Source of the DNA: Candidatus Woesearchaeota archaeon
GTDB lineage: Archaea > Nanobdellota > Nanobdellia > SCGC-AAA011-G17 > JACQNH01
Direction of reading: 5' to 3'
Length of the DNA stretch: 45,517 bases
Assembly: GCA_016203175.1 (NCBI GenBank)
Contig: JACQNH010000044.1
Span: 1-45,517 of the forward strand
The translations under genes were made by a program, and so were the position numbers. Shown one piece after another: positions 23,433-32,343 of this stretch (position 1 is its first letter; each line of letters begins with the position of its first letter). The notes under the pieces were generated by a model. The model was not told the DNA's origin, ran no database searches, and saw nothing but the letters and a program-made list of their open reading frames with translations.

Positions 23433-23517
23433 AACTTCTTAACCCCCATATAACAAGTAACATTATCACTACTAACAATAAACTCAAGATCAATATCACA
23501 ATATATCCAGTTTCCAT
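23425..23517 (-). CDS. Small membrane peptide in the pilus motor operon, 30 aa
   Basis: The ATG at 23517 lies 2 bp after the stop of the platform gene, and the stop overlaps the start of the 248-aa gene by 8 bp, so translation appears coupled on both sides. The peptide METGYIVILIL...LRSYVA is one hydrophobic helix with a short polar N-terminus and basic C-terminus. No K[KR]G leader. It may be a small structural or regulatory subunit. Support is the gap-free packing and membrane-helix composition. Confidence 0.55.
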
Positions 23518-23519
23518 TT

Positions 23520-25640
23520 TTACACCCCTATATTTACCCTAGCAATTGTGCTTGCAAGCAAATTAAATATTAATGTTACAACACCCGCTATTATAAAATA
23601 AGTTAAAACTGCTCTATATAAATTTTTTCCAGTTACAAATAATTGACTTATCTTATCAACACCATTTTCAATTCCATTGCTTAAAATACTTAAAATTATA
23701 GTTACCTCAACAACATAAATCCCAACAATTAATTGAAAATAAAAAGGGGGGATTACCTTCTCAATAGGAAATAAACCTAATAAAGTGCTTACATTAAAAA
23801 CACCTCCAGCTTCTTGAGCTCCTAAAATAGCAGTAAATTGCTTAGCTAATAAACCAATTATTGTAGTTATCATAGTTCCTATACCTACAACAACACCACC
23901 AATAACAGGAGTCAAAAAACTAATCTGCCCTTTCATACTGCTTATAACATCTGCTAATAAATCTTTTAATCTTTCAACAACCAAATGAACCTGTCTAAAA
24001 TAATTTGAAATACTAATTAAACTTTGAGCAACTATACTCCCTCCTTTTCTACTTGCTTCCAACATAACCTTCATACTCGATTCAATTAAAGGAGAATTAA
24101 AATACCTTATAGCTCCTCTTTCAGAATTAAATATAGCCTCTTGCAAACTCATCCCAACCATTTCTAAATTATTACTTACCAAAGCAAAAAATTCACCACT
24201 AGCAGTTCCTCTTAAACTTTCAGCTACTTTTCTAAAAGAAACCTCAACAGGCAATCCATCTCCAACCCTATTTCCTAATTGAAATAAACTCCCAGAAAAT
24301 TCCACTTCTAATTTCTGTATATCTTCAAAAGTTTTAACCAATACGCTACTTCTTCTTTTGCAATAAGCACCATAACCAAAAGCCAAACCCAAAGGAATTA
24401 ACAAACTAAACAATACAGCCCCGATACCAAAAGGACCAAATTCACCACCCTCGCCACTTCTAAAATCCAAAAAACTTCCAACATCACTTCCCCCTATTCT
24501 TAATGGAATATCAAACTCAGGTATAACTAAATGTATTATTAAAGGTAAAAAACCAATTAAAACTAAAAGCAATCCTATAACAAAACCAATAGTTTTTGAT
24601 TCAGATATAACCTTTGGATCCTCTAAATATTTTACCTTACCTCCAAAACCAGTAGGACGATTATTTAATAAATTAGTTCCATAAAAATAAACTATCACAG
24701 GTAATGCAACATCATAAAAAAAACCAAGGACATACCATTTAACACCCAAAAAAGAACCTAATAAAGGTAATATAATCAATCCTAAAATTGGTAATACTAC
24801 ACCCAACATATGTAAATTTGTAACAGGATTTTTTAAATTTTGGGCATAATGCATCATTCCTTCATAACTTCCCTCTAACATAACATTCAATCCTTTTTCT
24901 AAAACCTCAATCCTTTTCTTCTCAGTTCCTTCATACAAACTCCCAGCAATCAACTGCATGCTTTCAACAAATTCTATATTCTTATCTTTCCATTGTTCCA
25001 GATAATTATCAACAGACTCTTTAATTGTACTATATTTACCTATCTCAACATCCCAATAAATCTTCCTTAAATCTAAAGCTAATGAACCACCAACATGATC
25101 ACCAGCAAATTTAATAGCTCTTTCAAAATTAGAAGTATGTCTCATATACATAACAACATACAAAACACACAAAACCATTCTATCACTAACCTCCATTCTG
25201 AATTTATTAGCAATTCTTAAGGGATACTTTCCCATTGGTTTAATCATAAAAACACCAAGACCCATAATTAAAAATATTAAAAAATAAAAAGAAATCCCAG
25301 GTAAATTTCCACCTAATAAACCATAAAAACCAAATCTTAAAACAAACAAAAAAATTCCAATTAATATTACCATCACAGCAAAACCCAAACCAAAACTTGC
25401 AGCTTCTTTAGGATTAATTAATAAATGAGAAAATTCAATAGCTTTTTCAACTTTTTTCTCGCTTTCCTCATCTAATTTAACTGGAAAATATCTAACGCAA
25501 AACTTACAGGCCTTTTCATAAAACGTTAAGCCTCTACCTAAAACCTCTTCTCTAAAAACTAAATAATCCTTACTAAATATGCCCTCTTCTTCATTCTTAT
25601 CTAAATTATACTTTTCTAAAACTTTACTTATTCCTTCCAC
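23520..25640 (-). CDS. Type IV pilus/secretion platform protein with two T2SSF domains (TadC/FlaJ-like), 706 aa
   Basis: The inner-membrane scaffold on which the ATPase drives pilin assembly. It contains two copies of the T2SSF arrangement: membrane segments around 85-150, cytosolic helical domain about 160-265 (RMVLCVLYVVMYMRHTSNFERAI), membrane segments 270-385; then a second cytosolic domain about 425-560 (FQLGNRVGDGLPVEVSFRKVAESL) and C-terminal membrane segments. A GTG start at 25640 is supported by GAGG just upstream and lies 12 bp after the ATPase stop. The duplicated, about 700-residue form is typical of archaeal pilus platform proteins. Confidence 0.88.
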   Translation of the reverse strand: MEGISKVLEKYNLDKNEEEGIFSKDYLVFREEVLGRGLTFYEKACKFCVRYFPVKLDEESEKKVEKAIEFSHLLINPKEAASFGLGFAVMVILIGIFLFVLRFGFYGLLGGNLPGISFYFLIFLIMGLGVFMIKPMGKYPLRIANKFRMEVSDRMVLCVLYVVMYMRHTSNFERAIKFAGDHVGGSLALDLRKIYWDVEIGKYSTIKESVDNYLEQWKDKNIEFVESMQLIAGSLYEGTEKKRIEVLEKGLNVMLEGSYEGMMHYAQNLKNPVTNLHMLGVVLPILGLIILPLLGSFLGVKWYVLGFFYDVALPVIVYFYGTNLLNNRPTGFGGKVKYLEDPKVISESKTIGFVIGLLLVLIGFLPLIIHLVIPEFDIPLRIGGSDVGSFLDFRSGEGGEFGPFGIGAVLFSLLIPLGLAFGYGAYCKRRSSVLVKTFEDIQKLEVEFSGSLFQLGNRVGDGLPVEVSFRKVAESLRGTASGEFFALVSNNLEMVGMSLQEAIFNSERGAIRYFNSPLIESSMKVMLEASRKGGSIVAQSLISISNYFRQVHLVVERLKDLLADVISSMKGQISFLTPVIGGVVVGIGTMITTIIGLLAKQFTAILGAQEAGGVFNVSTLLGLFPIEKVIPPFYFQLIVGIYVVEVTIILSILSNGIENGVDKISQLFVTGKNLYRAVLTYFIIAGVVTLIFNLLASTIARVNIGV

Positions 25641-25652
25641 TTTTCCTCTTTT

Positions 25653-28600
25653 TTATTCTTTTTCCAAAGCTGTCCTCTCACCTTGAATACCTTTTTTTAA
25701 CCATTCAACCCATTCATTATAAATTTTTTTACTATCTAAAACACCAGTCATACTTTTTACATTTTCAGAAACAATATGGAACATATCATTAGCTTGAACA
25801 ATAAAATCAGCCTCTAAAATATCAGGTCTGTTTAACTTTAGACTATAATCCAATAAAGTTTGTTTTATTTTAGCTCTTAATAAAATATTATCCCAAACAG
25901 CAGCCCAATTTCCAGCCCAGTCTTTAACATTCCCAGCTATAGATTTCAAAATTTCACTATCTCCATTTTTTAAATCATCTGTAATCTCTAATTGATCTGT
26001 CTTAGGATTATATCTCATTAAATCTACAAAACCACCCTCTTTCAAAGGATCTTCTTCCCAATGTTTTCTTACCTCAGTAATTTGTAAAACCCTTCTAAAA
26101 TAGCTCAAACCATCGGGGCTTCTAACAGGATTTGATAGCACAATTATATCTGTAGCTTTAAAACTTGTTCTTGGAACACCTAAATCATTTACAACTCTAT
26201 CAAATACACCATAAGGACTTTCGCCATGAATTGTACCTGCAACGACATTAGCTAACGCACCTATGCGCATGGACTCAAAAAGTGACTTTGCTTCAACACT
26301 TCTTATTTCACCTACAATTAAACTACTATCCCCCATTCTTAAACTCGTTCTTATCCCCTCATCAGCGCCAACTTCAGTTCCACCAGTAGCTAAAGCACTT
26401 CTTACTTTCATCTGCTGAACATTATAACCTAATCTTCTATATGCTTCTAAAGGAATCTCTAAAGTATCTTCAATCGAAACTATTCTGTATTTCCTCATAA
26501 TCTCAGCAATAGCACTTCCCAAAAGACTAGTATTATGAGCAATAATCCCATTAGCAACAAAATTATGTGTCCTATCAACAGTTAAATCATAAACATAATC
26601 ATCTATTTTATTAACAACTTCAATAGATACAATTTCATCCCAAAAAATATCAGAATGTGCTAATTGCTCAGTCTCACAAATTAAATCAAAAACTTCTTTC
26701 GCAACTACCTTATCATAAATATTTAAAATAGTTTTAACAATAGATTGAAATACTTCTAAAGTAGATACACCTTTTCCCATAAAGAAATTTGTTACAGTTG
26801 TAATAGAAACATCATCAGATAAAAATTCAGAATTAGAAATATTAAGCTCATTCCTCAAATAGGAAATGAGTATACCAACATCAAGATAGCTTATTAAAAA
26901 TTTCATAGAGTTTAGTTTACTAAGTAAATCAACAGCTTCTTTAAAATTTGATAAAAGCTTACTCCTTAATTCAACTAGATAACTTTCAAGTAATATTTGT
27001 TTTTGCACAGGTATATTGATGTTATCTGGACCATAAGCATAATATTTCAAAGTAGTTTCAGGAATACTAGTAGCTTTAGAAATATCAACGTAAGAAACTA
27101 AACCTGCATTAACGAAAAGCGGTACATTTCTCATGGTCAAGTCTAAATTCTTTAAAAACTCCAGCTCAACAAAACGTTTATTAAAAAAATTAATAATAGA
27201 AGAAGTTCGAGCTAAATTGCTAATATTACCAATTCTAAAATTTTTTAATATTTTTCTAACTCCTCTTTCGGAAAAACCTAAATTAGCAGCTAAAGTACCA
27301 TAAGATAAACCAAAAAGCTCTTTCAATCTAGCAATATCTTTAAAATACAAGCTACCATCAAAATTAACAAAATTTCTTAAATTATTTACTTTTTCATTTA
27401 AAGAAAGAAGTTTTATATATCTTTCTTTATAAAAACATATAATCTTTGAAAACCAATTTCTTGTTACTCTATATTGATCATTTTCATAAGACCAATAATC
27501 CTTTCCAATATCTTTCCTTAAATCCAATGGTGAAACTCTAAGTTTCTTCCTTAATAATCTAAAAATTTCATTTCCTTGGGGGATTGTATCAACATTTGTA
27601 TTTTCTATATATTTTTTTGTTACAAGCGAATTTAAAACTTCTTTTTTAAAAGGATGCGAAAAACCAATATTATTAAAGAAGTCTACAACACAACGGCCAT
27701 AAATATAATTTCTATAATAAGGCACACCATTTATTATTTTTAAACAATTAAAAGTAGTTATACCAAATCGCAATAAAGCAAATCTTAGGTACTCAATCAT
27801 TGATTTACTTGCCGATACAAGTTCTATCATTCTCTTATCTTTACTAACAGAACCATCTGTATCAAAATAACCTCTTAAAAAAGCAGCTAAAACCTCATTC
27901 TTTGATTTGAGTATAACCTGAGGAATAATAATTTTATTTGCCTTATTTCCTAGTGGAATCTCAAAAACCTCACTCAAAAGACTAGAAAGGATTCTAGAGG
28001 ATACTTGAACAACAGTAGTAGTCCTAGATTTAAAAACCCTATAGGGCACATTGAACATTTTTATTAATCTAATATACTTCTCTCTAAGTTCTACACAGCT
28101 ATTATGAAATTCTAATTTTGTTTTATCAATATGACCATCCCCTAAAATTAAACCAACAAATTCAGCAATGTCAGCATCAACCAATTTAGGAAAGTAAACA
28201 ATTGAAGAATTAGTTTTTCCCTTTAAAATATAATAATCATCATTTTCTCTAATAAGATAAGGATGCCCTTTTAAATCAATCGAAATTTCTTTACCAATAA
28301 CTTCAATTTTTCTAGGGGAAGCAATTAAATCCTTAATTTTAAGTTCATCAGCTCTCTTATTTTTTAAACCCTTATAATAAACAAAGTAAGGATGCTCACA
28401 AGTAGTAATTATCTCCTTTCCGCTCTTTGTTCTTATTTTAATAAGTTTGTCAGGTGAACTTCTTTTCCAAACATCTGTAATCTTTTGATTAGATATCTGA
28501 AATCCATCTAAAGACTTAACACTTAAATCAGAGATAGGCTCATAAATATAACCATCATCAATCTGTTTTTTCTCTTTTCCAACTAAATCCTTAATCTTCT

Positions 28601-30038
28601 TTATACCACCATCAGCAAACTGTATTAAAGTATCCCCACCAACACACTTTCCTGAACTTCTTGTACCAGCAAAAATTAAGGACCTGTTTCCATCGATTAC
28701 AAAACTTAACAAACCAGCAGCCATACTATTAATCATTTTGTTCTTCATAAATAAAGGAAAAGTCCATGGCTTATCCCTATGTCTCCTGAATGCATAAGCC
28801 AAACCAAAAGGATTTAATGGACTAGTTATAATTGCAACCCTCGCTCTTGATTTAGGCAAAATTAATTCCGTATCTAAAATAGGATTTGCCTCATCTAACG
28901 CCCTTCCACTTAAAATTCTAAATTTAGTTGCCCACCCTTGAACATCATCATTACTAGGATAAATATTTGTAAAACAATGACCATAATCTTGATGAACAAC
29001 ATAAATAGGATTCTCACCAACAGGAGCATTAATTGTTATATCTTGTATCTTCTCATCTTCTAACAAAACTTCAATCAAACCAAAACCAATAGTATAACGA
29101 ACTAAAATCGAAGATAAATCATTTAATTTTTCAATACTAATATCCATTTCTCTTTGATCAGCCAATTCAGTTAATAAATCTCGAGCAATATTAAAAAAAG
29201 TATTCCTAACCCTTTCAGGCTCTAAAAAGTCTTCTTCTCTAGGTTGATGTTCACGAATTATTCCCCTAGCAGTCTCCAATAAACTATATTCATCCTCACT
29301 TAGTTTAAATTCAGGGGGATTTAATTGATACAAATATTTTATGTCTCCTTTAATCCTGTAAACCCCAACATCACTTTGATTAAAACTATAAACATCTAAT
29401 TGCTCTGCATCTAAAGGAGGCTGTACTCTTAATCTAGAAAGCATAAAATCAGGAGTAATAGCAGCCCTAAACACTAATCGATAAATACTTCTATCACCAA
29501 TCTCAAAACCATCTAATTCATCCCTTGTAGCATTTATCAAAGCAGTATTATTTAACAATCCATACAAATAATCTAAAAGATCAAAAAAAGATTTCTCATA
29601 GGGGTTCTCAGCTTTTTTTAGTCTTATTCTACTTTCCCTCCTCAATCTTTTTATTTCAACAAAAGCACTTATAGGATCACTTTTTAATAAACCATAAACA
29701 ATAGTCTGTAAATTTGTTAATCTTTCACCCAAATAAGAAGAGCAGTTAGGGTCCAAAACCAAACTCCAAATACCTCTTTGTTTTACTAAGGCATTATAAA
29801 CATTAGAGATTTCAACTAATAACTGGGTTTGATGATAATTGTAAATATAATTCTTATTTAAATAAAAAATTATTCTCTTAACTCCTGGAAATTCAATTAA
29901 TCTTTCAATGGTTTTTAACATACAGACAGGATCATCTTCTAAACTAGGGCTATGACCTGCTATCAAACAATCTATCTTTAAAATCTCTTCCTGCCCTTCC
30001 CTAACAATCTGAAACTCTCTTTTTTCAACTTCAACCAT
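25653..30038 (-). CDS. Type IV pilus/secretion ATPase (TadA/VirB11/GspE type) interrupted by an intein, 1461 aa
   Basis: The hexameric motor ATPase of pilus assembly. Exteins 1-464 and 1170-1461 give 756 residues. An N-terminal domain of about 280 residues precedes the N2 region (IQDITINAPV, RILSGRALDEANPILDTEL). Walker A is split by the intein: GTRSSGK (458-464) joins TSLLG (from 1170). The Asp box SIEDTLEIP (about 1188-1196), Walker B region SSLIVGEIRS (1238-1247) and His box GTIHGES (about 1269-1275) follow. First gene of the motor operon, with GAGGT before the ATG and a TATA-like element about 26 bp upstream. Confidence 0.93.
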   Translation of the reverse strand: MVEVEKREFQIVREGQEEILKIDCLIAGHSPSLEDDPVCMLKTIERLIEFPGVKRIIFYLNKNYIYNYHQTQLLVEISNVYNALVKQRGIWSLVLDPNCSSYLGERLTNLQTIVYGLLKSDPISAFVEIKRLRRESRIRLKKAENPYEKSFFDLLDYLYGLLNNTALINATRDELDGFEIGDRSIYRLVFRAAITPDFMLSRLRVQPPLDAEQLDVYSFNQSDVGVYRIKGDIKYLYQLNPPEFKLSEDEYSLLETARGIIREHQPREEDFLEPERVRNTFFNIARDLLTELADQREMDISIEKLNDLSSILVRYTIGFGLIEVLLEDEKIQDITINAPVGENPIYVVHQDYGHCFTNIYPSNDDVQGWATKFRILSGRALDEANPILDTELILPKSRARVAIITSPLNPFGLAYAFRRHRDKPWTFPLFMKNKMINSMAAGLLSFVIDGNRSLIFAGTRSSGKCVGGDTLIQFADGGIKKIKDLVGKEKKQIDDGYIYEPISDLSVKSLDGFQISNQKITDVWKRSSPDKLIKIRTKSGKEIITTCEHPYFVYYKGLKNKRADELKIKDLIASPRKIEVIGKEISIDLKGHPYLIRENDDYYILKGKTNSSIVYFPKLVDADIAEFVGLILGDGHIDKTKLEFHNSCVELREKYIRLIKMFNVPYRVFKSRTTTVVQVSSRILSSLLSEVFEIPLGNKANKIIIPQVILKSKNEVLAAFLRGYFDTDGSVSKDKRMIELVSASKSMIEYLRFALLRFGITTFNCLKIINGVPYYRNYIYGRCVVDFFNNIGFSHPFKKEVLNSLVTKKYIENTNVDTIPQGNEIFRLLRKKLRVSPLDLRKDIGKDYWSYENDQYRVTRNWFSKIICFYKERYIKLLSLNEKVNNLRNFVNFDGSLYFKDIARLKELFGLSYGTLAANLGFSERGVRKILKNFRIGNISNLARTSSIINFFNKRFVELEFLKNLDLTMRNVPLFVNAGLVSYVDISKATSIPETTLKYYAYGPDNINIPVQKQILLESYLVELRSKLLSNFKEAVDLLSKLNSMKFLISYLDVGILISYLRNELNISNSEFLSDDVSITTVTNFFMGKGVSTLEVFQSIVKTILNIYDKVVAKEVFDLICETEQLAHSDIFWDEIVSIEVVNKIDDYVYDLTVDRTHNFVANGIIAHNTSLLGSAIAEIMRKYRIVSIEDTLEIPLEAYRRLGYNVQQMKVRSALATGGTEVGADEGIRTSLRMGDSSLIVGEIRSVEAKSLFESMRIGALANVVAGTIHGESPYGVFDRVVNDLGVPRTSFKATDIIVLSNPVRSPDGLSYFRRVLQITEVRKHWEEDPLKEGGFVDLMRYNPKTDQLEITDDLKNGDSEILKSIAGNVKDWAGNWAAVWDNILLRAKIKQTLLDYSLKLNRPDILEADFIVQANDMFHIVSENVKSMTGVLDSKKIYNEWVEWLKKGIQGERTALEKE
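26532..28646 (-). mobile_element. Large intein inside the Walker A motif of the pilus ATPase, 705 aa
   Basis: From Cys465 (CVGGDTLIQF) to His-Asn1169 (NGIIAHN), with Thr1170 as +1. Block B is TTCEHPYF (545-552), block F VYDLTVDRTHNFVANG. LAGLIDADG motifs FVGLILGDGHI (627-637) and FLRGYFDTDGS (720-730) are intact. After the endonuclease comes about 400 residues before block F, far more than usual, containing helix-turn-helix-like stretches (LSYGTLAANLGFSERGVRKI, 912-931; YVDISKATSIPETTLKYYA, 983-1001). The insertion disrupts ATP binding until splicing. Confidence 0.92.
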
Positions 30039-30119
30039 TTAATACCTCTTCAAAAACCTTTTTAAATACCAATAACTTTGAAAGATTAAATAGTTTTCGA
30101 TTACAAAAAGAGGTTTAAA

Positions 30120-30488
30120 ATGGTATTAGAACAAACAAATGAAGCAGAATATTTTTTAGCTTCAGCAGGAACAAGATTATCAATTCTAGAAAATAAGTAC
30201 AATATGATTAGTGAAAAATTACTAATTATAAACCAGAATATGATCACAGAGTATAAAAGGTTATTAACAGAAATAAGCTCATTTGGAAGAGAAATTAAGG
30301 ATTTAAAATCACAAATAAACACTTTAAAAGAATCCTTAACATTAATTTCAAGAGAATTAACATTTTTTGCAAGAAAAGAATCTGTTAAAGAATTAGAAAA
30401 GTATATTAACCTCTGGCAACCACTAAATTTCACAACAGAAGACGATGTTAAAAGAATAATAAGAGAAGAAAAAAGAGGTAAAAAATAA
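30120..30488 (+). CDS. Coiled-coil protein, possible FlaC/FlaD-like motor accessory, 122 aa
   Basis: Mostly a long heptad-rich helix (residues 10-90: LSILENKYNMISEKLLIINQ and onward), then KELEKYINLWQPLNFTTEDD, reminiscent of the conserved end of archaellum FlaC/D/E accessory proteins; the resemblance is weak. No membrane segment. GAGGT before the ATG. It is divergent from the ATPase gene (81-bp gap) and touches the next coiled-coil gene by one base. A cytosolic ring or tether around the pilus motor is an inference from position. Confidence 0.65.
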   Translation: MVLEQTNEAEYFLASAGTRLSILENKYNMISEKLLIINQNMITEYKRLLTEISSFGREIKDLKSQINTLKESLTLISRELTFFARKESVKELEKYINLWQPLNFTTEDDVKRIIREEKRGKK

Positions 30489-31069
30489 TGCCATCACCTT
30501 TAGAATTAGCAGTTGAACTCCAGAATAAAGGATTGGGTGAAGAAAGAATAGCATCAGAACTAGCAACACAAGGTTTCTCAAAAGAACAAATTTCTCAAGC
30601 TATAACACAAGCAAATGTTAAAACACAAGTAGAAGAAATTCCAGAACCCCCCCCAGCACCTGAAGCACCTATTACAATACAAGAAACCCCTCAACAAATT
30701 CCAGAACCACAAGTAGGACAATTCCAGACCTATACATCTACAACATCCCAACAAATAGAACAAATAGCAGAAGAAATTATCCAAGAAAAATGGGAAAGAT
30801 TTGTAGAAACATTTGGCGACTTACCTATCTGGAAAGAAAAAATTGAAACAGATGTTTTGTCAATTAAACAAGAGATCGTCAGAACACAAGATAGATTAAA
30901 TGGCATTGAAAGAGCATTAGCATCTAAAGTACAAGAATATTCTGAATCCATAACAGATCTAACAGCAGAAATGAAAGCACTATCAAAATTATTAAATCAA
31001 ATCTTACAACCATTAACATCTAATATAAAGGAACTACAAAGATTAACTGAAAAATTTAAGAAAGAATAA
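30488..31069 (+). CDS. Coiled-coil protein with proline-rich linker, 193 aa
   Basis: The N-terminal 40 residues resemble a small helical binding module (ELAVELQNKGLGEERIASEL). A proline/glutamine-rich linker follows (about 52-85: EIPEPPPAPEAPI), then a long coiled coil (95-193: KIETDVLSIKQEIVRTQDRL and onward). Soluble. The start overlaps the stop of the upstream coiled-coil gene by one base, so the two are likely made together and may interact. Archaeal motor scaffold or structural roles are possible; no enzyme motif. Confidence 0.65.
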   Translation: MPSPLELAVELQNKGLGEERIASELATQGFSKEQISQAITQANVKTQVEEIPEPPPAPEAPITIQETPQQIPEPQVGQFQTYTSTTSQQIEQIAEEIIQEKWERFVETFGDLPIWKEKIETDVLSIKQEIVRTQDRLNGIERALASKVQEYSESITDLTAEMKALSKLLNQILQPLTSNIKELQRLTEKFKKE

Positions 31070-31126
31070 TTTACCTTTAAATGCCTTATTTTTGTAATTA
31101 TAGACCAGTAGTAAAAAATAGAAAGG

Positions 31127-31134
31127 TTTATATA
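31127..31134 (+). promoter_or_regulatory. TATA box of the metallophosphoesterase gene
   Basis: TTTATATA is centred 25.5 bp upstream of the ATG at 31156, with no ribosome site between them: a leaderless start. Confidence 0.55.
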
Positions 31135-31155
31135 GCAATTTACTTATAACCCCTT

Positions 31156-31827
31156 ATGAAACTAGTTGTTCTTGGAGATATACATGGGAAATGGAAAAGA
31201 GTTAATGCAATTATTAATCACGAACTCGACAAAGGTTTTGCATTATCTACAGGAGACTTAGGAAACTATAAATTTGAACCAGAAAATAGACAGAAAATTA
31301 TATTTTGTCATGGTAATCATGAAAGTTTTCAATATATTAAAGAACTAATGGAAGATAAATCAAATAATTTAATACCTCTCAAAGCAGGAGAAATTTATAC
31401 ATTATCTGATGGTACAACTATAACTGCCTTACCTGGTGTATTCTCGCCCAAATTTTATGAAAAAGGATGTATTTTAAAATATTTTTCAAAAGCTGATGTA
31501 GAAAAACTTTTATGTTTAGAAAAAAAGATAGATATACTTTTAACCCACGAAGCGCCATTTGGGATTGGGGTTACAAAAAATGGTTTTGATCTAGGAAAAG
31601 AACAAATTAATCAAATAATTAAGCATTTAAACCCAAGAATAGGTTTTTTTGGTCACCATCATTTTTTTTGTGATAAATATTTAAATACTACACGTATCAT
31701 TGGTCTTGATCAACCAAATCATTCTTATATCCTTTTGGATACAGAAACATTTACTCCCAAAATAATACAAGCTTCCCTTCAAAATAGATTAGGTTACCAA
31801 TATAAGTGGGAAAGGAAAGAAATTTAA
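31156..31827 (+). CDS. Calcineurin-like metallophosphoesterase, 223 aa
   Basis: Dinuclear-metal phosphoesterase. The full motif set is visible: GDIHG (8-12), STGDLGNY (31-38), GNHES (about 54-58), LLTHEAPFG near 130 and GHHHFF near 170. Cytosolic, no signal. Closest in style to small archaeal YfcE/MPPED-like phosphodiesterases; substrate unknown. Its stop is followed directly by the ATG of the TPR gene, so the two form an operon. Confidence 0.88.
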   Translation: MKLVVLGDIHGKWKRVNAIINHELDKGFALSTGDLGNYKFEPENRQKIIFCHGNHESFQYIKELMEDKSNNLIPLKAGEIYTLSDGTTITALPGVFSPKFYEKGCILKYFSKADVEKLLCLEKKIDILLTHEAPFGIGVTKNGFDLGKEQINQIIKHLNPRIGFFGHHHFFCDKYLNTTRIIGLDQPNHSYILLDTETFTPKIIQASLQNRLGYQYKWERKEI

Positions 31828-32343
31828 ATGCTAGAAAGTAAATTAAAAAATATGAAAGACGAATTCAATGAAGGCATATTATTACTAAAAAACGAAAGAA
31901 ACCAAGAGGCTCTAAAATACTTTAATTCAAAATTAGCAACTGATGATCCTTTGGTTTATTATGGAATTGCAACAGCAAAATTTAAAATAAAACAACATAC
32001 TTTAACTATAGAAGAGCTATATGAAATTATTGTTTTGTATAAAAAAGCACTAGAAAAGGACCAAAAATTTGCAGACGCTTATTTAATGTGTGGGTTAACC
32101 TATGGACAATTGGCTTCTACATTAACAATAGCGTATAAAAGAGACCCACTTAATAAAGGTGATTCTCAAATAAATAATATTAAAAATATTCTACAACAAT
32201 CAAAATGGTTTATAGAAAAAGCTATAGAAATTAATCCTGATTTCGCCAAAAATTGCGAGCATATCCTCAATAAATTCGAAAGAAGATTTGAAGGTATTGA
32301 TTCTTTAAAGAAGTTTTATGAAAATAGATCTCAATTTAACTAA
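31828..32343 (+). CDS. TPR-repeat protein, 171 aa
   Basis: Helical repeats with TPR-type spacing: FNEGILLLKNERNQEALKYF (11-30), YGIATAKFKIKQ (about 44-55), YKKALEKDQKFADAYLMCGL (about 71-90) and WFIEKAIEINPDFAKNCE (about 130-147). Likely a protein-interaction adaptor. Translationally linked to the metallophosphoesterase (no intergenic bases). It converges with, and overlaps by 4 bp, the giant surface protein gene. Confidence 0.75.
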   Translation: MLESKLKNMKDEFNEGILLLKNERNQEALKYFNSKLATDDPLVYYGIATAKFKIKQHTLTIEELYEIIVLYKKALEKDQKFADAYLMCGLTYGQLASTLTIAYKRDPLNKGDSQINNIKNILQQSKWFIEKAIEINPDFAKNCEHILNKFERRFEGIDSLKKFYENRSQFN

